64,000 nucleotides of DNA from an uncultured Bacteroidota bacterium (lineage in GTDB: Bacteria > Bacteroidota > Bacteroidia > Flavobacteriales > Flavobacteriaceae): positions 19,359-83,358 of the forward strand of contig CACMJT010000008.1 of assembly GCA_902614065.1 (NCBI GenBank). The letters run 5' to 3'. Positions 9,292-19,364 of this stretch are shown one piece after another (the first letter of the stretch is position 1; each line of letters starts with the position of its first letter). The notes below the pieces were generated by a model. It was given only the letters and a program-made list of their open reading frames with translations, was not told the origin of the DNA and made no database searches. A program made the position numbers and the translations under genes.

Positions 9292-11391
9292 GTGAAAGAA
9301 ATTGACCTACATACTCCTCTGCAATTTATCAAAGGAATTGGAAAGAATCGATCAAAAATATTGAATGAAGAATTTGGATTAAAAAATTGTTATGACATTC
9401 TGAATTTTTTTCCATTTAGATATGTTGATAAAACTAAATTTTACAAAATTCAAGATTTAATAGATAATAATTCTTATGTACAAATAGTTGGTAATTTTAA
9501 AAGTATTAAATACGTTGAAAGCAATAAAAAGTTTCGATTAGAGGGTTTGTTTTTTGACGGAGATAGAGTTATAAAGGTTTTATGGTTTAAAGGACTCAAA
9601 TGGATAGAAAAATCAATCAATCACAATCAAAAAGTTGTGTTATTTGGAAAGGTCAGTTGGTTCAAAAACATACCTTCGATGATTCATCCAGAAATTGAAC
9701 AATTAAAAGGGCTTAAGAATAAAAGTAGAGTTAGAATAAAACCAATATATAGAAGCTCTGAAAGAACTGCGAACTCAGGAATATCCAATAACTTCTTTAT
9801 TAAAATTATAGGGGAAATATTGCATGAACTAAAAGATAAAATTAAGGATAGTCTAAATGAAGATATTGATAAAAGAAATAAACTTGTATCTAAATACTCT
9901 GCTTACTTTAATATACATTTTCCAACTGATTTTAATCTTCAAAAAAAAGCAATTTTCAGATTAAAATTTGAAGAAATTTTCTTTAATCAACTAATTTTTC
10001 ACTTAAAAAAAAATAAAATTAAATCAAAAAAAAGTTTTTTCTTTCCCAAGGTTGACTTGACATTCAACACATTTTATAAAAATAATTTAAATTTTGAACT
10101 TACAAATGCCCAAAAAAGTGTGCTAAAAGAAATAAGAAATGATTTTAGAAGTGGTAATCAAATGACAAGGCTATTACAAGGTGATGTTGGCTCCGGTAAA
10201 ACAATTGTTTCACTTATGGCAATGTTGATTGCTATTGATAATTCTTATCAGTGTTGTTTAGTTGCACCGACAGAAATTTTAGCACTACAACATTTTGACA
10301 GTTTTAGTAAACATCTAAATGGTCTTAACCTCGACATTAAATTATTAACTGGCTCAACAAAAAAATCAGAGAGAAAGAGGCTATTTCAAGATTTAGAGAA
10401 TGGAGAAATAAACATTTTAATTGGAACACATGCAATTTTTGAAGAAAATGTGATTTTTAAAAATTTAGGCTTTGCGGTGATTGATGAACAACATAGATTT
10501 GGAGTAAAACAACGAGCAGAAATTTGGAAAAAAAATAATCCTTCACCACATATTTTAATCATGACCGCTACCCCTATTCCAAGAACGCTAACAATGAGTA
10601 TGTATGGAGATTTAGACGTTTCCATAATTGATGAACTCCCACCTGGAAGAAAGATAATTAAGACAATTAACATGAATGACTCGAAAAGACTCAGACTTTT
10701 TAAGTTTATGGAAGATCAAATTAAAATTGGCAGACAAATTTATGTGGTTTATCCATTAATAGAGGAATCTAAAAAGATAGATTTAAAAAATTTAGAAGAT
10801 GGATTAGAAAGTATTTCCAGGTATTTCAACACTAAAAACTATTCAATTGGAGTTTTGCATGGAAAAATGAAAAATGAAAACAAGGAATTTGAGATGGAAA
10901 GATTTGTTAAAGGAAAAACAAATATTTTAGTATCTACAACTGTAATAGAAGTTGGCGTTAATGTTCCTAACGCTTCAGTAATGGTTATTGAGAATGCAGA
11001 AAGATTTGGATTATCTCAGCTTCACCAACTTCGAGGCAGAGTTGGTAGAGGTGAATATGACAGTTATTGCATCTTAATGACAAAAGGCATTTTAAGTGCA
11101 GATGCTCAAACAAGAATTAAGGCAATGGTTTCTACAAATGATGGTTTTAAAATATCTGAGATAGACTTAAAACTACGTGGACCAGGCGATCTTTTAGGGA
11201 CAAAGCAGAGTGGTCTAATTGATTTTAAACTTGCAGACTTAACTGATGATGTAAAAATTTTTGATTTGGCAAAAAAGGAAGTCAAGAGAATAATAGAGAT
11301 TGATCCAAAATTAAAGCTTAACAATAATATTCTAATTAAAGAAGAATTACTTGAATTTCATCACAATAAATCTTGGAGTAATATTGGTTAA
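9292..11391 (+). CDS. recG: ATP-dependent DNA helicase RecG
   Basis: Branch-migrating helicase that remodels stalled forks and Holliday junctions. The N-terminal wedge/OB region (residues ~1-240) begins TPLQFIKGIG. Walker A GDVGSGKT is near residue 298, the DEQH box near 398, and TATPIPRTL follows. The C-terminal helicase lobe has VVYPLIEES, TTVIEVGVNVPNA and QLRGRVGRG; the RecG-specific tail has LKLRGPGDLLGTKQSG. The 699 aa length is normal. The start is GTG 9292, since an in-frame TGA lies at 9286-9288. GAGGA directly abuts the start, too close for a normal ribosome-binding site. Confidence 0.95.
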   Translation: MKEIDLHTPLQFIKGIGKNRSKILNEEFGLKNCYDILNFFPFRYVDKTKFYKIQDLIDNNSYVQIVGNFKSIKYVESNKKFRLEGLFFDGDRVIKVLWFKGLKWIEKSINHNQKVVLFGKVSWFKNIPSMIHPEIEQLKGLKNKSRVRIKPIYRSSERTANSGISNNFFIKIIGEILHELKDKIKDSLNEDIDKRNKLVSKYSAYFNIHFPTDFNLQKKAIFRLKFEEIFFNQLIFHLKKNKIKSKKSFFFPKVDLTFNTFYKNNLNFELTNAQKSVLKEIRNDFRSGNQMTRLLQGDVGSGKTIVSLMAMLIAIDNSYQCCLVAPTEILALQHFDSFSKHLNGLNLDIKLLTGSTKKSERKRLFQDLENGEINILIGTHAIFEENVIFKNLGFAVIDEQHRFGVKQRAEIWKKNNPSPHILIMTATPIPRTLTMSMYGDLDVSIIDELPPGRKIIKTINMNDSKRLRLFKFMEDQIKIGRQIYVVYPLIEESKKIDLKNLEDGLESISRYFNTKNYSIGVLHGKMKNENKEFEMERFVKGKTNILVSTTVIEVGVNVPNASVMVIENAERFGLSQLHQLRGRVGRGEYDSYCILMTKGILSADAQTRIKAMVSTNDGFKISEIDLKLRGPGDLLGTKQSGLIDFKLADLTDDVKIFDLAKKEVKRIIEIDPKLKLNNNILIKEELLEFHHNKSWSNIG

Positions 11392-11410
11392 TAAATTTGC
11401 TTGTTAATTG

Positions 11411-11418
11411 TATATTTG
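11411..11418 (+). promoter_or_regulatory. -7 box TATATTTG of pheT, 4 nt before the start codon
   Basis: Exact TAnnTTTG match followed by AGTG and then the ATG at 11423. A TTG at 11384-11386 could be a -33 element, with a 24-nt spacer that is slightly long. Confidence 0.55.
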
Positions 11419-11422
11419 AGTG

Positions 11423-13816
11423 ATGAAAATCTCTTTTAACTGGATAAAAGAACTCCTCAACCAAAAACTTACTATTGACCAAACATCTGATTTGTTGACA
11501 GATATTGGTCTTGAAGTCGAGGGGATAGAAGATTATAATTCTGCACCACAAACTGATTTATCTCAATTAATTGTTGGACAAATTACCAAATGTGAAAAAC
11601 ATCCCAATGCTGACAAACTTAAGTTAACTGAAGTTGATATTGGTAGTAAAAAGCTTAATATTATTTGTGGAGCACCAAATGTCGAAACAAACCAAAAAGT
11701 TGTTGTAGCAACGGTTGGCTCAACATTATACACAAATAAAAACGAAAAAATAAAAATTAAAAAGGCAAAAATTAGAGGAATAGAAAGTCATGGTATGATT
11801 GTTTCTGAGTTTGAAATTGGATTAAGCAATAATCATGAGGGTATCATTAATCTAGATAATAATGTAAAGATTGGAAGTGACTATTCAAAAACCATAAAGC
11901 CATATAGAGATAAAATTTTTGAAATTGGTATTACACCAAACAGATCAGATGCACTGAGCCATTACGGCGTTGCCAGAGACCTAAGAGCTGCTATTTCACA
12001 TAGAAAAAAAATAAAAATTGATTTAATTACACCATCCATTTCAAATTATACTACACAAGGCATAAACACAAGTTTAACAATCAATATAGTTGACTCATCA
12101 GCATGTAAAAGGTTTTGTGGGTTAGTAATTAAAAACATATCTATATCAAATTCTCATCCTGATATTTTCAATAAGCTTACAGCTATAGATGTCAAACCCA
12201 TCAATAATGTTGTTGATATTACAAATTATGTGATGCATGAGTTAGGCCAACCATTGCATGCATATGATTTAGAAAAAATTAAAACAACAAAAATTGAAAT
12301 AAAAAAAATTAAGAATGAATCAAAGTTTAAAACGCTTGATGAAGAAACAAAACACTATTCCAGTGATGATCTATTCATTTGTGATTCAGATGAACCAATG
12401 TGCTTGGCAGGAATTATGGGTGGGTCACATCATTCAGTCTCTGATGAAACAACTTCAATCCTTCTAGAATCTGCTTATTTTGACCCTGTTGGAATTAGAA
12501 AATCTTCAAAGAAATCTGGAATATCATCAGACTCATCATACAGGTTTGAAAGAGGGGCTGATATTAATATGACGGAATATGCTTTAAAAAGAGCAGCTTC
12601 ATTGTTAAAAGAATATTACAATGCTGAAATTATATCTAATATCATTGACGATTATCCAAATAAAATTGAAGAAAAAAATATTTCTATAAATTTTGAAAAT
12701 TTTAATAAAATTATTGGAGTTGATATTGACAAACTTGAAATAAAATCAATTTTAAATCTCCTAGATTTTAAAATAAATTCCATAAATGATACTAGTGCAG
12801 GAATTACCATTCCTAATTACAGACATGATGTAACAAGAGAATGTGATGTAATTGAAGAAGTTTTAAGAATTTACGGTTATAATAATATTAAAACTTCCAA
12901 TAAAATGAATATTTCTGTAATTAAAAATCAAAAAAATGAATCGTACTATAATAACTTAATAGCGAGCTTTCTTTGTAATATGGGATTTAATGAAGTAATG
13001 AATAATTCTTTAGTAAAAGAAAATAACATTAACAATGATATGTCTATAAATCTAATGAATTCAATTAGCAAAGATATTTCTGTTATGAGAACAGATCTTA
13101 CAGGTGGTATTCTCAAAACAATTGAATACAACATAAATAGAAAATCTATAACAAATAATTTTTTTGAATTTGGTTCAACTTATCATAAAAAGAATGGAAA
13201 TTATGAACAAAATAAAAAATTGACGATTGTGATGTGCGGAGATTTAGTCAACAGCAATTGGCTACATCAGAAATTAACATCTAACTTTTTTTATTTAAAA
13301 AATATTGTTAGGAATATTTTTGAAAAATTTAATTTAAACTTCAGTGAAGAAATTATAGATAACGGTATTGTTTTTAAGAAAAGTAATAAAGAGATAGCAT
13401 CAATAATAAGTATAGATGAATCGTTAAGTAATGAAATCTCAATCTCCAAGGACATTTTCTGTGCTAAAATTGACACAACTCTCCTTTTCAAAAATATTAA
13501 TAACAGCTATTTTAACGTTGATAAAATATCAAAATTTCCAACAGTCAAGAGAGATTTCTCTTTTGTTCTTAATAATGAAGTAAGTTACAAGAGTATTGAA
13601 GACTGCATACTTTCAATTAACGATAAATTAATTAAAGAGGTGAAATTATTTGACATCTTCAAAGATGGTAAAATTGAAAAATCTAAAAAATCAATTTCAA
13701 TCTCAGTGATGTTAAATTCGGATGAAAGGACATTAAACGAAAAAAACATTCAAAAAATCTCAAAAAAAATAGTTGCTAGTTTAGAAAAAAACTTTAATGC
13801 TAGTTTACGCGATTAA
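11423..13816 (+). CDS. pheT: Phenylalanyl-tRNA synthetase beta subunit
   Basis: Beta chain of the alpha2-beta2 PheRS. Domains in order: N-terminal B1, tRNA-binding EMAP-like domain (residues ~40-150, with HPNADKLKLTEVDIG and ICGAPNV), B3/B4 editing domain (~215-385, VKPINNVVDITNYVMHELGQPLHAYD), B5 DNA-binding-like domain (~400-475), and C-terminal FDX-ACB anticodon-binding domain (~705-797, KFPTVKRDFSFVL). The 797 aa length is full size. ATG 11423 is preferred to the in-frame GTG at 11420. pheS is not adjacent. The 3' end overlaps the convergent ABC-F gene by 4 nt (TTAA shared by both stop codons). Confidence 0.95.
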   Translation: MKISFNWIKELLNQKLTIDQTSDLLTDIGLEVEGIEDYNSAPQTDLSQLIVGQITKCEKHPNADKLKLTEVDIGSKKLNIICGAPNVETNQKVVVATVGSTLYTNKNEKIKIKKAKIRGIESHGMIVSEFEIGLSNNHEGIINLDNNVKIGSDYSKTIKPYRDKIFEIGITPNRSDALSHYGVARDLRAAISHRKKIKIDLITPSISNYTTQGINTSLTINIVDSSACKRFCGLVIKNISISNSHPDIFNKLTAIDVKPINNVVDITNYVMHELGQPLHAYDLEKIKTTKIEIKKIKNESKFKTLDEETKHYSSDDLFICDSDEPMCLAGIMGGSHHSVSDETTSILLESAYFDPVGIRKSSKKSGISSDSSYRFERGADINMTEYALKRAASLLKEYYNAEIISNIIDDYPNKIEEKNISINFENFNKIIGVDIDKLEIKSILNLLDFKINSINDTSAGITIPNYRHDVTRECDVIEEVLRIYGYNNIKTSNKMNISVIKNQKNESYYNNLIASFLCNMGFNEVMNNSLVKENNINNDMSINLMNSISKDISVMRTDLTGGILKTIEYNINRKSITNNFFEFGSTYHKKNGNYEQNKKLTIVMCGDLVNSNWLHQKLTSNFFYLKNIVRNIFEKFNLNFSEEIIDNGIVFKKSNKEIASIISIDESLSNEISISKDIFCAKIDTTLLFKNINNSYFNVDKISKFPTVKRDFSFVLNNEVSYKSIEDCILSINDKLIKEVKLFDIFKDGKIEKSKKSISISVMLNSDERTLNEKNIQKISKKIVASLEKNFNASLRD

Positions 13817-15405
13817 TATATTTTCTCTCGAAGAATTTTTACTTTATCGTTATTTAAATACTCTCCAAAGTTCATCAATTTGTCAATATACCCTTTTGTT
13901 CCAATTTCGATTACTCTATTCCCCACAGAATTTGCAAATTGAAAATCTTGCGTTGTTAGGAAAATATTTCCTTTAAAGTTGATTAGAGAATTATTTAGAG
14001 CTGTGATACTCTCCAAGTCCAAGTGATTAGTTGGTTCATTTAATATTAAAAAATTTGATTTCTCCATCATCATTTTTGATAACATACATCTTACTTTCTC
14101 TCCCCCTGAAAGTACTGTACATGATTTTAAAGCTTCCTCTCCACTGAAAAGCATTTTACCCAAAAAACCTCTTATATAAACCTCTTCCCTTTCCTCATCA
14201 TTTTTTGACCATTGTCTTAACCAGTCAACCAAACTTAAATTTTTTTCAAAAAAACTATCATAATTTTCAGGGATATAAGATTTAGAAACTGTCGTACCCC
14301 ACTTAACGCTTTCATTCATTAATAAAATTTCATTGTAAAAGGAGTCGACGATTTTTGGGTTTTTGGAGTAAAAAATGACCTTATCACCATTATTAATAAT
14401 AGTACTAAAATCATTAATTAATGAAGTGTTCAACGATTCAATATTAAGTATCTGATCTCCTAAACTTCGTTCAATTTCAAAAATTATTCCTGGATATCTT
14501 CTTGATGAGGGTTTAATATCTTCAATATTTAATTTTTCAATCATCTTTTTCCTTGATGTAGCTTGTTTTGATTTTGCTACATTGGCGCTAAATCTTGCTA
14601 TAAATTCTTCTAATTCTTTCTTCTTTTCTTCTGCTTTTTTGTTTTGTTGAGCCCTCTGTTTTAGAGCTAATTGACTTGATTCATACCAAAAAGTATAATT
14701 TCCAGAGTAATGTGATATTTTTCCATAGTCAATATCAGAAATGTGAGTACAAACTGAGTCTAGAAAATACCTATCATGTGAAACAACAATAACAGTGTTT
14801 TCATAATTTGACAAAAAATGTTGAAGCCATTTTATGGTTTCAAAATCTAAATTATTTGTAGGCTCGTCCATTATTAGTATATCTGGGTTGCCAAAAAGGG
14901 ATTGTGCCAATAAAACTCTTACTTTCAATTTTAAATCTATTTCTGAAAGTTTTGTGTAGTGAAGACTCTCTTCTACACCCAACTGAGAAAGTAAGGATGC
15001 AGCTTCACTATCAGCATTCCATCCATCCATTTCCTCATACTTATTTTGAAGTTCTCCGACCTTGATTCCATCTTCATCTGTGAAGTTTTCCTTGGAATAG
15101 AGGAAATCCATTTCCTTTTTAATTTTATAAAGTGGCGAATTTCCCATGATCGTACTGTCTAAAACAGTATAATCATCATAAGCATTTTGATTTTGCTCTA
15201 GAATTGATAATCTATTTCCTGGTTCAATATTAACAGATCCACTATTGGGTTGAATTTCACCAGAGAGAACCTTTAAAAAAGTAGATTTTCCTGCGCCATT
15301 CGCACCAATAATACCGTAACAATTACCTTTTTTGAAAGTTACATTAACTTCATCAAATAAAATTCTTTTTCCAAATTGGATTGATAAGTTGCTGGTACTA
15401 ATCAT
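13813..15405 (-). CDS. ABC-F family ATPase (YbiT-like)
   Basis: Soluble duplicated ABC ATPase of the translation-factor (ABC-F) class, with no membrane segments. Domain 1 has a good Walker A (GANGAGKST, residues 34-42) and Walker B (ILIMDEPTNNLD), but its signature loop reads LSEIDLKLK instead of LSGGQ. The charged linker (~245-310) is typical of ABC-F. Domain 2 has the signature LSGGEKVR (near residue 430) and NEPTNHLD, but its Walker A is degenerate (NNGDKVIFYSKN). From memory this complementary loss is usual for YbiT-like proteins of this phylum. The gene is last in the SDR-fsa-ABC-F unit, 3 nt after the aldolase stop. Confidence 0.85.
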   Translation of the reverse strand: MISTSNLSIQFGKRILFDEVNVTFKKGNCYGIIGANGAGKSTFLKVLSGEIQPNSGSVNIEPGNRLSILEQNQNAYDDYTVLDSTIMGNSPLYKIKKEMDFLYSKENFTDEDGIKVGELQNKYEEMDGWNADSEAASLLSQLGVEESLHYTKLSEIDLKLKVRVLLAQSLFGNPDILIMDEPTNNLDFETIKWLQHFLSNYENTVIVVSHDRYFLDSVCTHISDIDYGKISHYSGNYTFWYESSQLALKQRAQQNKKAEEKKKELEEFIARFSANVAKSKQATSRKKMIEKLNIEDIKPSSRRYPGIIFEIERSLGDQILNIESLNTSLINDFSTIINNGDKVIFYSKNPKIVDSFYNEILLMNESVKWGTTVSKSYIPENYDSFFEKNLSLVDWLRQWSKNDEEREEVYIRGFLGKMLFSGEEALKSCTVLSGGEKVRCMLSKMMMEKSNFLILNEPTNHLDLESITALNNSLINFKGNIFLTTQDFQFANSVGNRVIEIGTKGYIDKLMNFGEYLNNDKVKILREKIY

Positions 15406-15408
15406 AAA

Positions 15409-16068
15409 TCATTTTTTGTTTACACTATAGTGGTCATCTAAAAATTTCTTTAGTCCAATATCTGTTAGCGGATGTTCAAATAGTTTTAAAATTGAATTTA
15501 AAGGAGATGTAATAACATCTGAGCCAATTTTTGCGCAACTAATTATATGAAGTGGTGATCTTATGGAAGCTGCCAAAATTTGAGTATTTATATTGTAATT
15601 ATCGAAAATTTTTCTGATATCAGAAATAATATTCAAACCATCAGTGGAAATATCATCCAACCTTCCAATAAATGGAGAAACATATGTAGCACCAGCCTTA
15701 GCAGCAATTAGAGCCTGTCCAGCGGAGAATATTAGAGTACAATTGGTTTTAATATTTTTGGATGAAAAATGTTTAATAGCTTTTATTCCATTCTTTATCA
15801 TCGGTACTTTCACAACAATTTTTTGATCTAGTTGACTTAATTTTTCCCCTTCACTTATAATACCATCCAGATCCGTTGATATAACTTCAGCTGAAACATC
15901 TCCATCTACCACAGAACAAATTTTTTTGTAATGTTCTATAATATTTTTTTCTCCTTTTATTTTTTCTTTTGCCATGAGGGATGGATTTGTTGTCACACCA
16001 TCCAAAATTCCAAAATTTTGAGCTTCTTTAATTTCATATATATTGGCAGTGTCAATAAAAAATTTCAT
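15409..16068 (-). CDS. fsa: Transaldolase-like fructose-6-phosphate aldolase family protein
   Basis: Small transaldolase (TalC/FSA type, 219 aa) that forms a Schiff base with its sugar-phosphate substrate. MKFFIDTANI and GVTTNPSLM are family hallmarks; the Schiff-base lysine is Lys87 in VVKVPM. TLIFSAGQALIAAKAGATYVSPFIGRLDD matches the active-site strand and phosphate-binding region. Flavobacterial copies are usually annotated as transaldolase or FSA, and sequence alone does not separate the two activities. Its ATG follows the SDR stop codon with no spacer, indicating an operon. Confidence 0.88.
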   Translation of the reverse strand: MKFFIDTANIYEIKEAQNFGILDGVTTNPSLMAKEKIKGEKNIIEHYKKICSVVDGDVSAEVISTDLDGIISEGEKLSQLDQKIVVKVPMIKNGIKAIKHFSSKNIKTNCTLIFSAGQALIAAKAGATYVSPFIGRLDDISTDGLNIISDIRKIFDNYNINTQILAASIRSPLHIISCAKIGSDVITSPLNSILKLFEHPLTDIGLKKFLDDHYSVNKK

Positions 16069-16875
16069 TTATAGTCCGTTAAATTTATTCAAGATTTTTT
16101 CAAAAACTAAGTCAGGTAATATTTTCTTCAAAATTATTGAAAATTTTTGCAATGGTTTACCAACTACATAGTGAATTTTTGGGTTTTTTTTATTTATAAT
16201 TTTAAGAATAAGTTTTGAAACTTTTATAGGATCTATTCCTCCAACTTCAACATCTTCATTCATACCCTTCCATGTCTTGTAATATTTTTTAAAATAAATA
16301 GAATTCCTATCATTAAAAGAGTCTATTCTTCTTGAAACAACATCTGTTTTGACGTCACCTGGGGCAACATTCACAACTTTTATTCCATGATCTTTTATCT
16401 CTGTACGTAGTGATTCCGTTAATATTTCTAGTGCACTTTTAGACGCACAAAAAATGCCTCTGAATGGTAATCCTATGTATCCTGCGATGGATGTTATATT
16501 AATAATTAATCCACCGTTATTTTCTCTCATTAAGGGCAATGTTTTTTTTATCATTTCGATAGGTCCAAAAAAATTTGTACTGAACAAGGATTCTATATCT
16601 TGAATTTTAGACTCTTCAATTGGTCCGGTGTAACCAATACCTGCATTGTTAATCAAAACATCTATTTTTCCTTCGTTTATTTTAACATGATTTATTAGAT
16701 CATTAATATCACTGATTTTTTTTACATCAGATTTAACTAGTGTAAACTGTGACTTTGGATATTTTTTTGGATTCCTGCTGGTTCCGTATACTGTATGTCC
16801 GTTTTCTGTTAGATAATTTCCTATTGATTTTCCTATTCCTGACGATGCACCTGTGATGAGAATTACTTTGTTCAT
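16069..16875 (-). CDS. Short-chain dehydrogenase/reductase with Phe at the catalytic Tyr position
   Basis: Classical SDR, 268 aa. The NAD(P)-binding TGASSGIG is at residues 8-15, NNAG at ~77-80 and the catalytic Ser is Ser129 (NITSIAG). The YxxxK motif reads FCASK: Lys146 is kept, but position 142 is Phe (TTT codon at 16452-16450) instead of the catalytic Tyr. PGDVKTDVVSRR follows normally. The substrate is unknown; activity may be lost or altered, or the base may be an error. The ATG lies 8 nt after the SRP RNA 3' end, directly behind its U tract, so the gene has no obvious promoter of its own. Confidence 0.82.
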   Translation of the reverse strand: MNKVILITGASSGIGKSIGNYLTENGHTVYGTSRNPKKYPKSQFTLVKSDVKKISDINDLINHVKINEGKIDVLINNAGIGYTGPIEESKIQDIESLFSTNFFGPIEMIKKTLPLMRENNGGLIINITSIAGYIGLPFRGIFCASKSALEILTESLRTEIKDHGIKVVNVAPGDVKTDVVSRRIDSFNDRNSIYFKKYYKTWKGMNEDVEVGGIDPIKVSKLILKIINKKNPKIHYVVGKPLQKFSIILKKILPDLVFEKILNKFNGL

Positions 16876-16883
16876 GAAAAAAA

Positions 16884-16979
16884 GGGCAAGTAACTTATAT
16901 CACACCGCTACGACCATCTACCCTTGCTGTGTTCCCACCCTGGGGGATTAAATAGGAGCTGGTTGCATAAGCCCTGCCC
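16884..16979 (-). ncRNA. ffs: Signal recognition particle RNA, small bacterial type
   Basis: About 96 nt. The terminal helix pairs 5' GGGCAGG (from 16979) with the 3' UUGCCC end, followed by CUUAU/AUAAG. The conserved tip is unmistakable: CAGG-GUG-GGAA-CAC-AGCA, that is, a GGAA tetraloop closed by GUG/CAC and flanked by the AGG and AGCA sides of the Ffh-binding loop. Seven U follow the 3' end, so the terminal helix plus U tract can act as the terminator. A TATATTTG box lies 4 nt upstream of the 5' end. The RNA works with Ffh and FtsY in membrane-protein targeting. Confidence 0.93.
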
Positions 16980-16983
16980 AAAA

Positions 16984-16991
16984 CAAATATA
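16984..16991 (-). promoter_or_regulatory. -7 box TATATTTG of the SRP RNA gene
   Basis: Exact TAnnTTTG on the minus strand, followed by TTTT and then the first G of the SRP RNA at 16979. Because the RNA 5' end is fixed by base pairing, this gives an internal ruler: transcription starts at the fifth base after the box. Confidence 0.7.
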
Positions 16992-17037
16992 AGTATGTTT
17001 TAATAAATGTTTAATAATATTTAATTTTAATGATTCG

Positions 17038-18057
17038 ATGATACGTTTATTATTAATCATTATATTTTTTTATTCTTGTGATCAAAAGACTAGATATTCC
17101 CTCAATATTGATATAATATCAAACGATAAAATCTATACAAATAATTCAGAAATTAATCTTAAATCCACTATAGATGGGCTTACAATTGATAATGAAAAAA
17201 TTGCATATTACTACAATGACAAGGAAACTAATAAAAGATTTTCTTTAGATAATTCAAAATTAGGAACCAATACGATAAAAGCTCGAGTAAATATTGATGG
17301 TTTGACAATAACCGGAAAGAAAAGTATAGAAGTATATAGTAATATAACTCCAAAATTATATAGTTATGAAATTATTAATGAATTTCCGCATGATATAACT
17401 TCATATACACAAGGCTTGGAGTTTTATAATGGGGTCCTTTATGAAAGTACAGGCTTAAATGGTTATTCTACAATTAATAAAATAGATATTCTGAATAATA
17501 GAGTTTTGGAAAAAAAATATTTGGAAAATAAATATTTTGGAGAAGGTCTTACAATTATAAATGATAATCTAATCCAATTAACTTGGAAAAATAAAATTGG
17601 TTTTATATATGATCCAAATACCTTAGATCTCAAAAATTCTTTTAATTACGATAAAAATACTGAAGGTTGGGGGCTCGCAAATGATGGTGAATTTCTTTAT
17701 TTATCAGATGGATCATCAAAAATTAGAGTAATAAATCCTGAATCTTTTAAGGAAATTGATTTTTTTGAGGTAGTTACAAATAATCGAAAAATTAAAAATA
17801 TAAATGAACTTGAAATTGTAGATAACATCATTTATGCAAATACATATCAATCCAATAAAGATGTTGTCTTGAAAATTGATAAAAATAATGGAAAGGTATT
17901 GGGTTTGATTAATTTTAATGGACTTAGGAATAAGGTTAAAAAGCACCCAGACCTTGATGTTCTTAATGGAATTGCTTACAATAAATCAAGAAATACTTTT
18001 TTTATTACTGGAAAAAAATGGAATAAGGTATTTGAGGTGAAGATTATTAAGGATTAA
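17038..18057 (+). CDS. Glutaminyl-peptide cyclotransferase (glutamine cyclotransferase family) lipoprotein
   Basis: Beta-propeller-type glutaminyl cyclase that converts N-terminal Gln to pyroglutamate on exported proteins. The N-terminus is a lipoprotein signal ([14 protein letters not shown], Cys14). Residues ~35-100 form an added beta domain. The catalytic propeller starts near 115, with [63 protein letters not shown] and LNGIAYN, all recognisable family segments. At 339 aa it is typical for flavobacterial members. The 3' end overlaps the convergent glyA by 11 nt. Confidence 0.88.
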   Translation: MIRLLLIIIFFYSCDQKTRYSLNIDIISNDKIYTNNSEINLKSTIDGLTIDNEKIAYYYNDKETNKRFSLDNSKLGTNTIKARVNIDGLTITGKKSIEVYSNITPKLYSYEIINEFPHDITSYTQGLEFYNGVLYESTGLNGYSTINKIDILNNRVLEKKYLENKYFGEGLTIINDNLIQLTWKNKIGFIYDPNTLDLKNSFNYDKNTEGWGLANDGEFLYLSDGSSKIRVINPESFKEIDFFEVVTNNRKIKNINELEIVDNIIYANTYQSNKDVVLKIDKNNGKVLGLINFNGLRNKVKKHPDLDVLNGIAYNKSRNTFFITGKKWNKVFEVKIIKD

Positions 18058-19321
18058 AAAGCGGTCTATCGCTCATCATCTGGTTTACGTCTTTTTTTAC
18101 TTCGTTCAAAACGCTTTCATTATCATGATTTAATATGACTTTATCAATCATTTCTACAACATTTTTTATATCAGATTCAACTAATCCTCTAGTGGTTATT
18201 GCGGGTGTGCCAAATCTAATTCCAGATGTTATAAAGGGTGATTTATCATCGTAAGGCACCATATTTTTATTAGCAGTGATATCAGCTTTTACTAATGCAC
18301 TTTCAGCATCTTTTCCAGTGATATTTTTATTCCTTAGATCTATCAACATTAGGTGGTTATCAGTTCCATTCGAAACCACATTATATCCTCTTGATATAAA
18401 TTCATTACACATTGTCGAAGCATTGTTTTTAACCCTTTCAATATAATTATAGAAACTATCATCAAGTGCTTCCCCAAAACCTATCGCTTTTGCAGCAATT
18501 ACATGTTCTAATGGGCCACCTTGATTTCCAGGAAAAACTGCCAAATCAACTAATTTTGACATCATTTTTAAATTTCCATTTTTAAATTTTAAACCAAATG
18601 GATTTTCATAATCTTTTCCAATCATGATAAGTCCTCCTCTGGCACCTCTTAATGTTTTATGTGTTGTAGTTGTAACGACATGACAATGAGGCATTGGATC
18701 GCTTAAAAACTTTTTAGCTATCAGACCTGAGGGGTGTGAAATGTCTGCAAGAAGAAATGCCCCTACCTCATCTGCAATTTCACGAAATTTTTCAAAATTT
18801 ATATCTCTTGAGTATGCGGAAGCTCCAGCAATAATCATGTTGGGCTTTTCTTTTTTTGCAATCTTCAATATATTTTCATAATTAAGAAGACCACTTTCTC
18901 TTTCTACTCCATAGAATGATGATTTGTAAATTTTACCCGAGAAATTTACACTCGATCCATGTGTTAAATGACCACCATGAGATAAGTCAAAACCCAATAA
19001 TTTATCACCAGGATTAAGAAAAGCGTGAAATACTGATGCATTTGCCTGACTTCCAGAATGAGGTTGTACATTTGCATACTCAGCACCAAAAAGTTTTTTA
19101 GCTCTTTCAATTGCCAATGTCTCTATCTCATCTACAACTTCACATCCACCATAATATCTTTTTTCAGGATATCCTTCAGCGTATTTATTTGTCAGCACTG
19201 AACCACAGGCATTTAAAACATTTTCACTAACAAAATTCTCTGAGGCAATAAGTTCAATTCCAACAGTTTGTCTTTTACGTTCTTTATTAATTAAATCAAA
19301 AATTTTATTGTCCTGAATCAT
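18047..19321 (-). CDS. glyA: Serine hydroxymethyltransferase
   Basis: PLP enzyme interconverting serine + tetrahydrofolate and glycine + methylene-THF, the main one-carbon source of the cell. Motifs: [10 protein letters not shown] (residues ~21-30), [39 protein letters not shown], and the PLP lysine in [29 protein letters not shown] follows. At 424 aa it is full length. The start is ATG 19321; a near-consensus box (TATCTTTA) lies 18 nt upstream. The gene is divergent from smpB with 43 nt between the starts. Confidence 0.96.
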   Translation of the reverse strand: MIQDNKIFDLINKERKRQTVGIELIASENFVSENVLNACGSVLTNKYAEGYPEKRYYGGCEVVDEIETLAIERAKKLFGAEYANVQPHSGSQANASVFHAFLNPGDKLLGFDLSHGGHLTHGSSVNFSGKIYKSSFYGVERESGLLNYENILKIAKKEKPNMIIAGASAYSRDINFEKFREIADEVGAFLLADISHPSGLIAKKFLSDPMPHCHVVTTTTHKTLRGARGGLIMIGKDYENPFGLKFKNGNLKMMSKLVDLAVFPGNQGGPLEHVIAAKAIGFGEALDDSFYNYIERVKNNASTMCNEFISRGYNVVSNGTDNHLMLIDLRNKNITGKDAESALVKADITANKNMVPYDDKSPFITSGIRFGTPAITTRGLVESDIKNVVEMIDKVILNHDNESVLNEVKKDVNQMMSDRPLFNP

Positions 19322-19352
19322 TGATATTGTATTAGTATATAAAGATACTTAT

Positions 19353-19360
19353 TAACTTTG
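19353..19360 (+). promoter_or_regulatory. -7 box TAACTTTG of smpB with a possible -33 TTG, 4 nt before the start codon
   Basis: Exact TAnnTTTG followed by CCTA and the GTG at 19365. A TTG at 19327-19329 gives a 23-nt spacer, within the range reported for flavobacterial -33/-7 promoters. Confidence 0.6.
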
Positions 19361-19364
19361 CCTA

